Below, in pieces: positions 23,469 to 32,760 of a DNA stretch of 33,714 nt. Each line of letters starts with the position of its first letter. Within the stretch, counting starts at the first letter, position 1. The translations under genes were made by a program, and so were the position numbers. The stretch spans positions 1,849 to 35,562 of the forward strand of contig SZWC01009433.1 in NCBI GenBank assembly GCA_023375785.1. Reading direction: 5' to 3'. This DNA is from Penium margaritaceum. Taxonomy: Eukaryota; Streptophyta; Zygnematophyceae; Desmidiales; Peniaceae. The notes beneath the pieces were generated by a model that worked only from the letters and a program-made list of their open reading frames with translations, searched no databases and had not been told where the DNA came from.

Positions 23469-23725
23469 CCAATTTCCTTATCATCCAACGAACATCCATG
23501 TAGTAAATGAGTGATGTTGAGTTCTGGAACTAATCCTCCAAGTGGAAATGACTCTGGGATTTGTTGAACAAATCGTTGTACCCATTGTTCTTTTCAGATA
23601 AGATGAAAGGCAATAGAGTGGTCTACCATACTTGGGGTCTCGTCCCTCTGTGGTTGCCACTCAATCACATGGGTTTCATTGCTTGTTAGATTTGAGGTGA
23701 CATGTGTTTGAAGTTGTAAAGCCAT
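23469..23725 (-). pseudogene. unrecognised coding-like frame, cut by the copia insertion
   Basis: Reading minus from an ATG at 23725, one frame stays open to the edge of the copia element except for a TGA at 23594-23596. It opens MALQLQTHVTSNLTSNE and later reads KEQWVQRFVQQIPES and GLVPELNITHLLHG. If the element and one copy of the target duplication are removed, the same frame continues past the left junction (GKFQTLKCH) before a TAA, and TLYHLKEVRKEYNHYEQ follows in frame. The product is not recognised. It could be a host exon or another old mobile element, and chance cannot be excluded. Confidence 0.3.
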
Positions 23726-24033
23726 GGACAAAGTAACACATTATGCTCGACAACCCCAGAAAAATACTTCTAAACACAAGCTCATGAGGCGGGTGTTGAT
23801 GGTCGCCAGTATTGGAAGGTAAGTTATCTTACTCATTGTACCTTTTCAGAAAATTTCATCTAGAGGATGAACATGCTTATGACGTACAGATGACCAATCC
23901 AAGGACTTGTCTCTTGGTTTCCTTTCCCATTTTCACTCGTACAAAGGACACAAATTTCTTCGTGGTTGGGCATTGAGAAAATGTACAAAACCAGGTAACA
24001 CTGCTTCTTTTGCCGATGCAGTATATTTTTTAA
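23726..24033. other. spacer before the diverged LTR
   Basis: A short minus-strand frame (NILHRQKKQCYLVLYIF, then a CX2C pair) lies here and may be part of the same unrecognised coding sequence as 23469-23725. GTAAGT and TTTTCAG near 23819-23851 on plus are too close together to bound an intron. Confidence 0.3.
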
Positions 24034-24659
24034 TGTTAGTCGTCCCCGATTGTGTGTACAGCTCCTTATGACCATTCGGAAATTTCCATACTCGTCCAGA
24101 TCCTTGATGCGTACAGAGATGGGATCAGAGCAACGACGAGTGGTGAAGCAACTCAATACCGCATGTTAGACAACTGCTACTATGTCATATGTGCTTGCTG
24201 TGGTCCTTCAAAGGTTTGATACGGCCCCTAGGTTTTCTTGGTGGACTAATGTTTTAGCCAAACTTACATGTTTTGCATTTCGTGTCCACCGATCATTGCC
24301 GGACCGGTTCGTGTGATAATTCGTAGCACCCGATTCAAATTTATGCAACTCTACGTGTAGACATTGTTGTATTTGGATGCCTATGTGCATAGTTATGGCC
24401 AAATCAATGGGTTTGGGCCATTCTCTACACGAAGTGAAAATGCCGATTGCGTCACATGCCGTTTTTCACGACTAGAATTTATGATGTGTGCTTTGTAGTT
24501 GTTAGTCTGCCCTGCATTACTAGGCTAGTCTAGCTTATGCGACTTTGTGCATCTACCAGGCCTCATCCTTGATGTTTCTTGGACTTGCTTGCTTGATACT
24601 GCGTCAACTATCTGGCCAGTGTGGCCAAGTTGGCGGCAACAAGAATAAGTAAATTCTCA
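24034..24659 (+). repeat. diverged copia-type LTR, relative of the 15606/22826 LTRs
   Basis: Scattered blocks align in order with the intact element's LTRs: TGTT start, TCCATACTCGT (24085), TTTGCATTTCGTGTCCACCG (24272), AGTTATGGCCAAA (24391), GGGTTTGGGCC and a terminal ATTCTCA (24653-24659). Offsets from the start (51, 357, 625) track those in the right LTR (59, 366, 642). It is far more divergent than the pair at 15606/22826, so it represents an older copy or a sister family. No partner LTR was found in the window. Confidence 0.65.
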
Positions 24660-25078
24660 GTGGTTTTTCATGCTACCAAAAGAGCGATACCTTTCGGGTT
24701 GAGCTGAGTCACTGAGACGAAGTTGTAATAGCAATAGTGTGATTGACTGTAGTGGCCATGTCGTGGGACTTGTTGTAGAAGCCGTCAATGGCAAAGATGT
24801 TGCCCCCGTGTCAACAGGAACGGTTTCATCATGCGATCAAAAGAGTGGACAGAAACACCAAAAATGGCGCCATGAGACACTACCATCGCCATAGTTGCAG
24901 CAGCCGCTGTAGTGACAAGCTGCAAAGGCCAGAGTGGCAGCGGAGTGGCAGCGGCAGCATTTGGTAGCAGTAGCAGCTTGTATGGCCAACAACAGTAACA
25001 CAATACAAAAGAGGAGGATAATTTGCGTAGTAGTAGCTTGTAGCAACGGATGCGAGCACTCGCAACAAGTAGTTGTAG
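24660..25078 (+). other. leader of the diverged copia relative, segment 1
   Basis: The sequence after the diverged LTR opens with a TGGT and an AGAGCGAT (24661-24690), resembling a disrupted TGGTATGAGAGCGATGAG junction. It becomes CAG/GCA/TAG-triplet-rich (24895-25078), as in the leader at 16300-16850. It continues at 25553-25657 and 28810-28975, with two DNA transposons interposed. No gag frame was identified. Confidence 0.55.
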
Positions 25079-25080
25079 TA

Positions 25081-25550
25081 CCCTACTGATCTTGAATTTT
25101 GTTTTTTTTCAAAATTGCTATTTATGTGTTCTTGAATTTCGTTCATGGTTTTTTAAAAGAGAGTTATTTGGGTGGTACTTTATCTTTTGATGAACAAAAA
25201 ACTGTGATCCTTAACTTCGGCGTCAAACGAGTTCGGGACCGGCACCGACGGGAAACGGCCTCGTCTGACTGGCACGTCAACATGGATTCGTGCGCAGTCT
25301 GACGTGTCCGAGAAGCCTGAAACCACTGACATCCCAGTCATCGCTTGATTTCGGTCGTCAAGCAGGGCGTGAACGGGTCGTGGGAGCAATGTTAAGGAAT
25401 CCGAGGGCAAATGGCTAGGATGACCAATACCTTTCATGATTTTTACTTGGCACTAATTATTTAGGTGGTACCTAATCAATTCAACGAAGAAACATTTTTG
25501 TTAAAAAAAGACCAAAATATCTTTAGAATAAAAATTCAAGATCATTAGGG
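25081..25550. mobile_element. 470-bp non-autonomous TIR element (TA target), pogo-related ends
   Basis: The left end is CCCTACTGATCTTGAATTTT. The right end read inward is CCCTAATGATCTTGAATTTT, 19 of 20 matching. TA occurs immediately outside both ends (25079-25080 and 25551-25552), the target duplication of Tc1/mariner/pogo elements. The element has no transposase. It carries an internal direct repeat (TTATTTGGGTGGTACTTTA near 25165; TTATTTAGGTGGTACCTAA near 25461). Its ends resemble those of the 3148-bp element beginning at 25660, so it may have been mobilised by that family's transposase. Confidence 0.8.
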
Positions 25551-25552
25551 TA

Positions 25553-25657
25553 GTAGCATACAGTTCTGACAATAGCGATCAACAGTAGCTCATCAGTAGT
25601 AGCAAGCGGAAGCGTAGGGGCGATATCATAGGTGGTAGCCGCGCAATATCAGCATTA
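25553..25657 (+). other. leader of the diverged copia relative, segment 2
   Basis: TAG/CAG-triplet-rich DNA (AGTAGCATACAG, AACAGTAGCTCATCAGTAG) lies between the two TA-target transposons. It has the same character as 25021-25078 and 28810-28975. Confidence 0.5.
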
Positions 25658-25659
25658 TA

Positions 25660-25681
25660 CCCAGCTGCTCATTGATTTCGA
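25660..25681 (+). repeat. left terminal inverted repeat of the pogo-like element
   Basis: CCCAG followed by CTGCTCATTGATTTCGA. TA precedes it at 25658-25659. Partner at 28786-28807. Confidence 0.9.
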
Positions 25682-26020
25682 TATTAAATATTTCTGCCCT
25701 AGTCGAAAGTCGCCGAATTTGATGTGCTCGTTGATTTCAAGGGACTATTAAATTCTCATAAAACCCGCTTCGTCGAATTCTAGGGTCGACCTCGTTGTTT
25801 TGCCTCTTGAGGGGCTGGGTGGCTCTGCTGCTTTATTTTGGTGTGGATTAACATGATACGAGACGTAGACGGTTAAGAAAAATAATTCGGCACTTTGAAA
25901 GACAAGAACGACGACGATGCCAACATTTGGAAAGTCAAACAGTCAACCATGGAGCGAGAGCGAGGGAAAAACACTTTTTCTTTGCACTCATAAGCACAAA
26001 CGCATGTCACATGATAAAAT

Positions 26021-28400
26021 CTATTCTACGACATCCTCATCATCACACGGCTCGTCATGGAACAGCAGCTTGCCTGCATATGGGGCAGCATCACGACGGA
26101 ATGCCGGATCGAAAACACGAGTGAAACCCGAGCGAGCCCATGCGTTCTTGACCAAGGGCTCCGCCTCACGGATGTAATCCCATGCATCGAGGAACCATGA
26201 GCATGCTTCCTCCTTGAGATCTTTCATGCCCATGTGCATCGTCCCCCCCTCACGACTACGCTCCGCACCCCACATCGAAAACAGTTCTTCCAGTTTGTTC
26301 TTCAACGGCCGTATGATGCCCACGTCAGCAGGCTGAGCTTTCGACATGCATCCTGCCGGAATGTACACAGTGTGGATGAACTTGAAGTTGTCCTGCAGCC
26401 AGATCTGGAAAGAAGCGGACGCGTGCGGACGCCAGGTGTCGAGCACGAGCAGCAGATCGGCCTCACCTTCGCGGACCCCAAGCGCCGCACACGTCCGCTT
26501 GTAGTACGGGTGGACGATGGTGCGAATCCACTCCTTTGTCGTGTCAGCGTTGGCCCAATGGGAGGGCGTGCACGTCAGATTCCAGCCGGCGTTGACGAGG
26601 GCCTGGGCGTGGTGTCCACGTGGAAGACAGCAAGAGGTCTTCCCGCCGAAAATCAACTGCATTGGCAGGAGGTCACCGGTCATGGACGATGTGACAAGCA
26701 CGGTGATGGCACGTTTGTCCTCGAGGCCCACGATCTGGATGTCCTCGGACCCCGTAGGCGCGTACGTGCGACCTGCTGAGGGAAGAAGCTGTATGCCGGT
26801 GTGATCCCCGTTGAGCACCATGAAAGGTTTGATGCCGTACAGGTTCACCATGCATGCTGCACGGCGATGGAAAGTCAGGATCTTGTTCTCGTAGTCATCC
26901 GGCACTTTTTGCGCAGCAGTAGTTCCGCTACGCCACGTCCACCCAAGCTCTCTCTTTATAAAACGACGGACCCACGACCGAGCAAANGATGTCCTCGGAC
27001 CCCGTAGGCGCGTACGTGTGACCTGCTGAGGGAAGAAGCTGTATGCCGGTGTGATCCCCGTTGAGCACCATGAAAGGTTTGATGCCGTACAGGTTCACCA
27101 TGCATGCTGCACGCCGATGGAAAGTCAGGATCTTGTTCTCGTAGTCATCCGGCACTTTTTGCGCAGCAGTAGTTCTGCTACGCCACGTCCACCCAAGCTC
27201 TCTCTTTATAAAACGACGGACCCACGACCGAGCAAATGCACGTGTGCCCATCCGTTCAAGCTCATCTGGGGCATGGCGTGCAATGACTCCACGAATTTCT
27301 CGACGGATAATTTTGGAGTTCAGGGCGTGCCCAGCCGACCGAGCATCCTGGAGCGTTGATTTAATCTCATCAACGATCTGAGGGTGCTTGTCGACCCAAG
27401 CACTTTTACCTAGGCACCCATGTTTCCGCTTCTTCTTTCCAATAGGCGCAGATGGTGTAGTAACAATAGACGCAAGCACCGCACCCTCGTACTGTTTTTT
27501 CACTACTTTTGTACCATCCACGAACCATCCCGACACAGTGCTAGGTGCAAGTCTGTCCTACACAGAGTACCCATCTGGAGTCCTAAGTTTTTTACGAAGA
27601 TGCATCACAGCGGCGTACGCCGTTGGATGAGTCTTGTACGCCTTAAAAATGGTCTTGAAGTGACCACTCCCGAACCAGTCGCAGTAGCGGCCACACTTCT
27701 TCAAAGTTGCCGATAATGCAGCTGAGGTGGACGTCGTTGACTCGGATGGCTGCATCGCGAGGCACTCCGTGTCCGTCGAATCGTCGGAGGAATGCTCCTC
27801 TGCCCCACTTGACATTTCGGAGGACTCCGATGATGACGATGACGCACTGCTCAAAATGACGTGCACCACTGGCAGCTTCGGGGAACCAATGGAAAGCGAC
27901 CCCGTGTGCAGTCTCGTTCGTGGAGGACATGAGGAGGGCGGGACTGCATCCTTGGGAGCCGTGCCCTCGTCGTCATTGAAGCGCGGACGAGGGGGTGACG
28001 CGTCCGCGCGTGCTTTACCCTTCTTGGCTGCTATAAAACGATGCGCACGAGGGGGAGAGAGGGAAGAAGCAGGTCGTGGAGCAGCAACAATTGACGTGCT
28101 TGCTCCTGGCGCGTAGTTCGTCATCTTGCGGGGTGGACACGGCGTCAACGTGGCGTTGCACGCGTTGTCCTTGTCCTCCGGAGCAGCGAGTATCGACAGC
28201 GGAGAGTCGACGTACGTGCCGACGAAGTCGTCGTGCATGCGCAGAGCCTCCGTGCCGTCAAACGTCAGCTGCGTACGCTTTCGCGGACGTCCAACAGGAC
28301 GTCTCGTTGGCATGGGGCATGGAGGAGGACCTTGACGAGTGGCCTCGTGCAGACGCCGAGTCCTCTCGTCGGCGGACACCTTCTTGAGAAAACGGTCCAT
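26021..28400 (-). CDS. pogo/Tigger-like DDE transposase, one in-frame TAG
   Basis: The start is the ATG at 28400-28398 in a strong context (GCCACCATGG). After subtracting the duplicated 250 bp (249 plus the N) the frame is exactly 710 codons, ending at TAG 26021-26023. The only break is a TAG at codon 281 (27560-27558), where Gln is plausible. In order the protein shows an AT-hook GRPRKR (37-42), a Ser/Pro/acidic low-complexity region and a psq-type helix-turn-helix ending STVSGWF (about 222-293). A CENP-B-type helix-turn-helix (about 318-415, with RSWVRRFIKREL) and the DDE_1 catalytic core follow. Catalytic Asp449 (NGDHTG), Asp571 (LVLDTWRPH) and Asp609 (KAQPADVG) are all present. It would bind the element's ends in the nucleus and catalyse cut-and-paste transposition. 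An intron removing the TAG cannot be excluded. Confidence 0.8.
26738..27236. other. assembly join: N at 26987 between two 249-bp near-identical copies
   Basis: 26738-26986 and 26988-27236 are each 249 bp and differ at about three positions by eye (near 26769, 26863 and 26925). Their boundary is a single N. The repeated segment is inside the transposase core, and removing one copy plus the N restores one continuous reading frame. This supports unmerged overlapping contigs or haplotypes over a real duplication. Confidence 0.9.
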
Positions 28401-28785
28401 GGTGGCTGAGGGAAGCACGAAGTTGAGATGTGGAAGTTCGTTGTGTAGCTGCTGTTGCCCACGGTCTTCCTGTCTTTATGAAGACAGGACGGCCTTAGGC
28501 AAGGGCAGCTCAACACTAAGCACATCGGTTTTGCATGCGCTCCTATGGCCACCACCGTTGTCGCGCGGATGACCGTTACGCGACTTTTTTTTTTTGGACT
28601 CGACACTTGCGCGCGCACTCTAACGGGCGCACGACGTAAAAAATAACGAACACGACGGAATTGAACTCGACCTGACGTCGAATTTATGAACCATGCATAA
28701 GCTGCTGGACGAAATTAACGGAACACGAATATAACTGAACCCTGGTCGAAATCAAAAGATTCTTAAATTCATAAAAAACCCGTCG

Positions 28786-28807
28786 TCGAAATCAATGAGC
28801 AGTAGGG
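28786..28807 (-). repeat. right terminal inverted repeat of the pogo-like element
   Basis: Read on the minus strand it is CCCTA followed by CTGCTCATTGATTTCGA, differing from the left end at two positions. TA follows at 28808-28809. Confidence 0.9.
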
Positions 28808-28809
28808 TA

Positions 28810-28975
28810 GTTGTTGTACTGGGAGAAAATCACAACAATAGCTTTGGAGTAGTACTACGGCAAGAGCAATGGTGGTTACGATAACGTGGTAGTAGTGATA
28901 ACGGCTACAAAAGTAGTAGTCTTGTGACAGCAAAAGCTCCGCGACAATAGCAGTTGCGGCTACTATCTTGCACAA
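28810..28975 (+). other. leader of the diverged copia relative, segment 3
   Basis: TAG/CAG/GTAGTA-rich DNA beyond the pogo-like element resembles 25021-25078 and 25553-25657 and is probably their continuation. The similarity fades near 28980, and no gag or pol was recognised after it. Confidence 0.45.
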
Positions 28976-28980
28976 AACTT

Positions 28981-30178
28981 ACCGGTGAAATGTGTCCAAC
29001 ATGACCAAACACAACACAAAGCAATGCATTGACAAATGAGGAATGTAGCACATGCATTGTAGGTCAATGAGAGCAGCCTCGGATTTTGAATGATCAGTGC
29101 GCGGGATGTTCCTCACGGTTGGGGTGTTTCTCGGCACTGTTCTTCGGTGATTGTGGATCGGAGCTGAGTCCATGCAATATATCCATGACCATGCTATACA
29201 AGCACCAACGTCGCTATGATTTAGCATAATCGGGTAACTTGGCAGATAGATCACGACATGCAAGAATCGATTCCGATTGTAGCGGGGCCTCATAGGTATG
29301 TGGAATTGTACGAGGCATCAATCAGACACCAATATCTAAGGACACCATTTTTCATGGTCGTGTTTCCGAAACTTGCAAGGATATATTGTCCCTTTGTGTT
29401 TTCTTTTGTTAGATTTCCGTTATCGGCTCTGGTCAAAATGTAGGCTTGTTACACGTGTGCTCCTAGTAATAATGGAGTCTAGTTTGTCAGATTCAGGTCT
29501 TCCTCTAAATGATTTTTAATGCACGTCGCCGTCACATGGATACTTCATCATTTTGAATATCTCGTTTTCCAATGTTTCCATAGATCCTATTTAGCAATAT
29601 ATGTTGCTCTGCCAAGCGGACTCCACCATCACAATGAAAGGATCTTACACTAGCATTCGAGAATGTACCGCTCTAGCATTAGGCCTTTCCACATAGCAAG
29701 GGCGTGCTTTTGTAGCGGGGATGAAAGAAATTTGGGGTTGCATTCCGGGCTAAGAGTGAGATCAAGGAAGATACTTCATGTAGTTTTATCCCAAAAAAAA
29801 GAAAGCATCGCTAGATAAAACATGTTGGCATTGCATATGCAAACTTTTCTGCTAGCATAAAAACCGCTAACATCATCGCTGATAGTGCTACCGTCTGCAA
29901 TTTTGGGTCAAAACCTCATTTCTTTCAGTGCTTAAAATCCCAAGGCACAGCGCTCCAAATCAATGCATGCATGTTCATTCACGATTTTTGTAATGGTATC
30001 GTCTTCAATGGTGCCATGAATCATTTGCTGCTAACATTTTCTATTCATAGTTGAAGGAGTAATGGCATGGCCAAAAGGGATGATTGTTATGGGTGCATAT
30101 AGAAACAATATACATCATCTACTTCCTTTCAGGACCACGCTTAGCTGCCTTGTCCACTGAACCATGGTGTTATGTGCT
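28981..30178. other. spacer, no supported gene
   Basis: Only short, overlapping, motif-free frames occur here (for example 28979-29293 minus, 29258-29443 plus). No terminal repeats or RNA gene was seen. The 3' end of the hAT element probably lies in this region but was not found. Confidence 0.4.
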
Positions 30179-32760
30179 TCAGGCACAAGCAGGGGCATTG
30201 CCACTGCCGAGGGTTGCAATCTCATCAAGGCTAGTGTTGGTGGTAGCCTCTATACCTCCTACTTGAGTAGTAGGCGTTACCGGTGCAGTAACTATGCCAT
30301 GTGTCACTTTGTTGTAGGTGTTGCTTGAGTTGCAGGTCTTGATTTTGCTACAGGTGTTATATGAGTTGTAGGTGTTGTAAGAGCTACAACAAGTTGGGCA
30401 GTTCCAACTACTATTGCTGTTATTGCATCTGCCCCATAAGTTCTTCCACGTGCTGTCTAGCTTCGACTTCTCTGCCTACCACCACAATCCACAAAAATGG
30501 TCTCTTACTGCATACATACACGGCAAGCATGCGGCAGCATGGGTGTATCGACAATAACACAATTTCTTTCTGCACTTCTAGAAAAACATCATCTCCCTCC
30601 ACTACGTTGAATTCACCCTCGTCATCCTCTCCCTCGCCACTGTTAATGCAGTCCTCTTCACCCACATTGAGAAGCTCAACCTCCTCTTCCTCATCCACGA
30701 TTTCCCTATTGTCTTTATTGACATCTCCATCATGTGCTTCTGATTCTACTTCTCCATCTACTGCCATCGTTATTTGCTTTGCTGCTTGCCCACCGCTCTT
30801 CCCATACTGCTTGAACAACCCCATATTACAATGGATTAGTAGCTCCAACACTGGTACCAAAAAGCAGTTTCTACGTGGAGTATGCAGAAGCTTACATGTA
30901 TAGAACACCCTTTCACATTCAGATGGTAAACACGGTTGAGACAAAACTTTCAGAGCGGGACCATACAGCATGGGGATGTGGTACATTTACTTCAAGTGCC
31001 ATTCTACTATAGTCATGCCCTTTTACTATACTTTTGCCATTAGAGCCATAGACTTTGTATTCTTGGATGTAGTGAAAGAAGGCTGAGATCTCATGTAGCA
31101 GGTCACCATGCTTCTCAGCTAGCACAAGTGCATCTATCATGGCTTGCCATGATTGCATGGTTGCAAAATCAAGTTTAAGATCGTTACCAAAGTTCTCGGG
31201 GTGCATAAGTCTCATTGTAGCATACAACGGTCATGACATGTCCTTTGCTCACTGTGTGTTGAACCAAGCCAAGGAAACCTGCACATGAGACTTGGCAACT
31301 TTGGATGGCTTCCTGTCCTTATCACATAGAACTTGCAGGTCTTCAAAACAGTCTCAAAATCCCTTGTGAATCTCACCTCCTGAACCACCCCCTTTGACTG
31401 CCACCCGCAATGTCCACACTTGCGACTCTAGAAGATCTTGAAATAGGCATACCTGAACCTAGAAGACATGGCGACGAATGAGCTTCCGCACCTCCTTCTT
31501 CCTATATTTGAACCCCGCATCCCTTCTCATTCCCACCTTCCCCCATAGGTTTGTGTTGACCATCATCTCAAGGTTCTCTGTTTGGTCAAGCAATTGGCTG
31601 ACCACCTCAAAGGTGATGGCAAATATTGTCTAACGAGATTGCACAAGCATCTTACCACCAGTATTCTTACAAAGCAAGTGCGGCAAGTTGTTATGTACAC
31701 CACCTCCTTGCATCGGCCGATGATTGTTGCACCCTAGTTGCTCTTTACTATGAATTTCATGGCAATGATGATGTTATGTTCAGTACCCTTAGAAAAACAG
31801 ACGAGGGTACTTCTCTGTGAGGTTGGTAAATACTTCTTTTGGTGGATGTGCTATCACAAAACACAGAAAATACATTGCCATTCCCCACAGTCTTGATGTT
31901 TGATTCAATGATGTTGGCGTCATAATCTTGTTGAGGCCGCTGGGTCGCATGAAAACAGGTGGACAAACCCTTGAACGTTGTCGGCCATAGCATGGTATAT
32001 GGTAATAGATATCCCATTCCTGCTTCAACGGAACACTGAGCTCCTCCAACTCCTTATACAACTTTGGGAGCATGTCCTTGATGAATCTGGTACAGTTGGG
32101 AAGCATGAAAAGAGGTGGTTTTTCAAGCAAGTTTCACCACATCCTGTGTCACTGATTCACCGCAGAAGGAGATTGGTGCTGGTTTCATAGCCATCATCTT
32201 GACAATGTTGAGCTGGCACCTTTTGTTATAGTCATGCTCAATGTGCTGATCCGTGATTGAATGCCAGAATGAGGATGCTCTTTTGATGTTTCGTCATCTC
32301 TATTGTCCTCCAACATGATCCGATTTGCTGTAGCTGCGCCCTCCCTCTCAGGCTTCTCCCACAACCTCACTTAAGTCAAAGCTTTGTCTTTTGTTCCCCA
32401 TTCTATTCCAAGTATGTTATGGAGCTGTACGATTTGAGGTTTCCATCAAGTAGGCGAGGCTACCTCGCATTCCAACCCGAGTGCATCTTGAGTTGTGGGT
32501 GGTGGATACGAGCACTTCCCAATGCTTGAGTCGTCACCGCCAAAATAGCCGCACATGCGATTGCATGTCCTGAACCTGACGGTGCCATAAGATCCCCATC
32601 TCCGTCCAGCTTTCTTGATCTTTACGGGGATGGGCTCACGGTTCTTTCTCAACTTCTTTGTAAGGTAGTCTTCACAGCACTAGAGTTTTTGTGATGGATT
32701 CCATTGAGATGCATCAAAGGAGATGTCCGCCACACCAGATGTTAGAGTTGGTGACTGGAT
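30179..32760 (-). pseudogene. hAT-family transposase relic (possible BED-like finger, DUF659-like, hAT dimerisation)
   Basis: On the minus strand, a possible BED-like Cys cluster (TCNRMCGYFGGDDSSIGK) lies near 32540-32595. LNIVKMMAMKPAPISFCG (about 32170-32225) leads into PNCTRFIKDMLPKLYKELEE and DANIIESNIKTVGNGNVF, resembling DUF659. Later LTEKYPRLFF (31790-31825), MSRPLYATMRLMHPENF (31200-31250) and LKVLSQPCLPSECERVFY (30900-30955) match plant hAT motifs. The last is the C-terminal dimerisation block (VLSQ.CS.S.CER.WS...IHT..RN.L in relatives). An Asp/Glu-rich segment follows (30600-30780), then a Gln-rich or Thr/Pro-rich tail. Several frameshifts and stops, including TGA codons at expected Arg sites, show it is dead. 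Terminal repeats and an 8-bp target duplication were not found. Confidence 0.75.

Larger units (their letters stand above)
25660..28807 (-). mobile_element. pogo/Tigger-like DNA transposon, complete (3148 bp)
   Basis: The terminal inverted repeats are 22 bp with 20 matches. They share CTGCTCATTGATTTCGA after CCCAG (left) or CCCTA (right, read inward). TA dinucleotides flank both ends (25658-25659 and 28808-28809). One transposase gene runs on the minus strand. Further sub-terminal similarity exists: AAATTC, an A-run, ACCCG and CGTCGAA at 25752-25779 and again near 28766-28792. The length includes a 250-bp assembly duplication (see 26738-27236), so the true element is about 2.9 kb. Confidence 0.9.

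Noticed and set aside
23817..23852. GTAAGT...TTTTCAG as an intron on the plus strand
   Set aside because: The interval is only about 35 bp and no coding-like plus-strand frame flanks it.
26234..26804. Plus-strand frames of 181 and 95 codons opposite the transposase core
   Set aside because: They are antisense shadows of the GC-rich DDE transposase coding sequence.
27727..28387. Plus-strand frames of 129 and 103 codons
   Set aside because: They are shadows of the transposase N-terminal region, which has a supported start, domains and catalytic residues on the minus strand.
17203..32760. Genetic-code reassignment with TAG/TAA read as glutamine
   Set aside because: Many in-frame TAG/TAA do fall at Gln sites, but TGA also interrupts the frames at Arg sites, TAG occurs at a probable Trp site, and frameshifts coexist. 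The transposase at 26021-28400 spells Gln with CAG/CAA and appears to end on TAG. Decay by C-to-T change is simpler.
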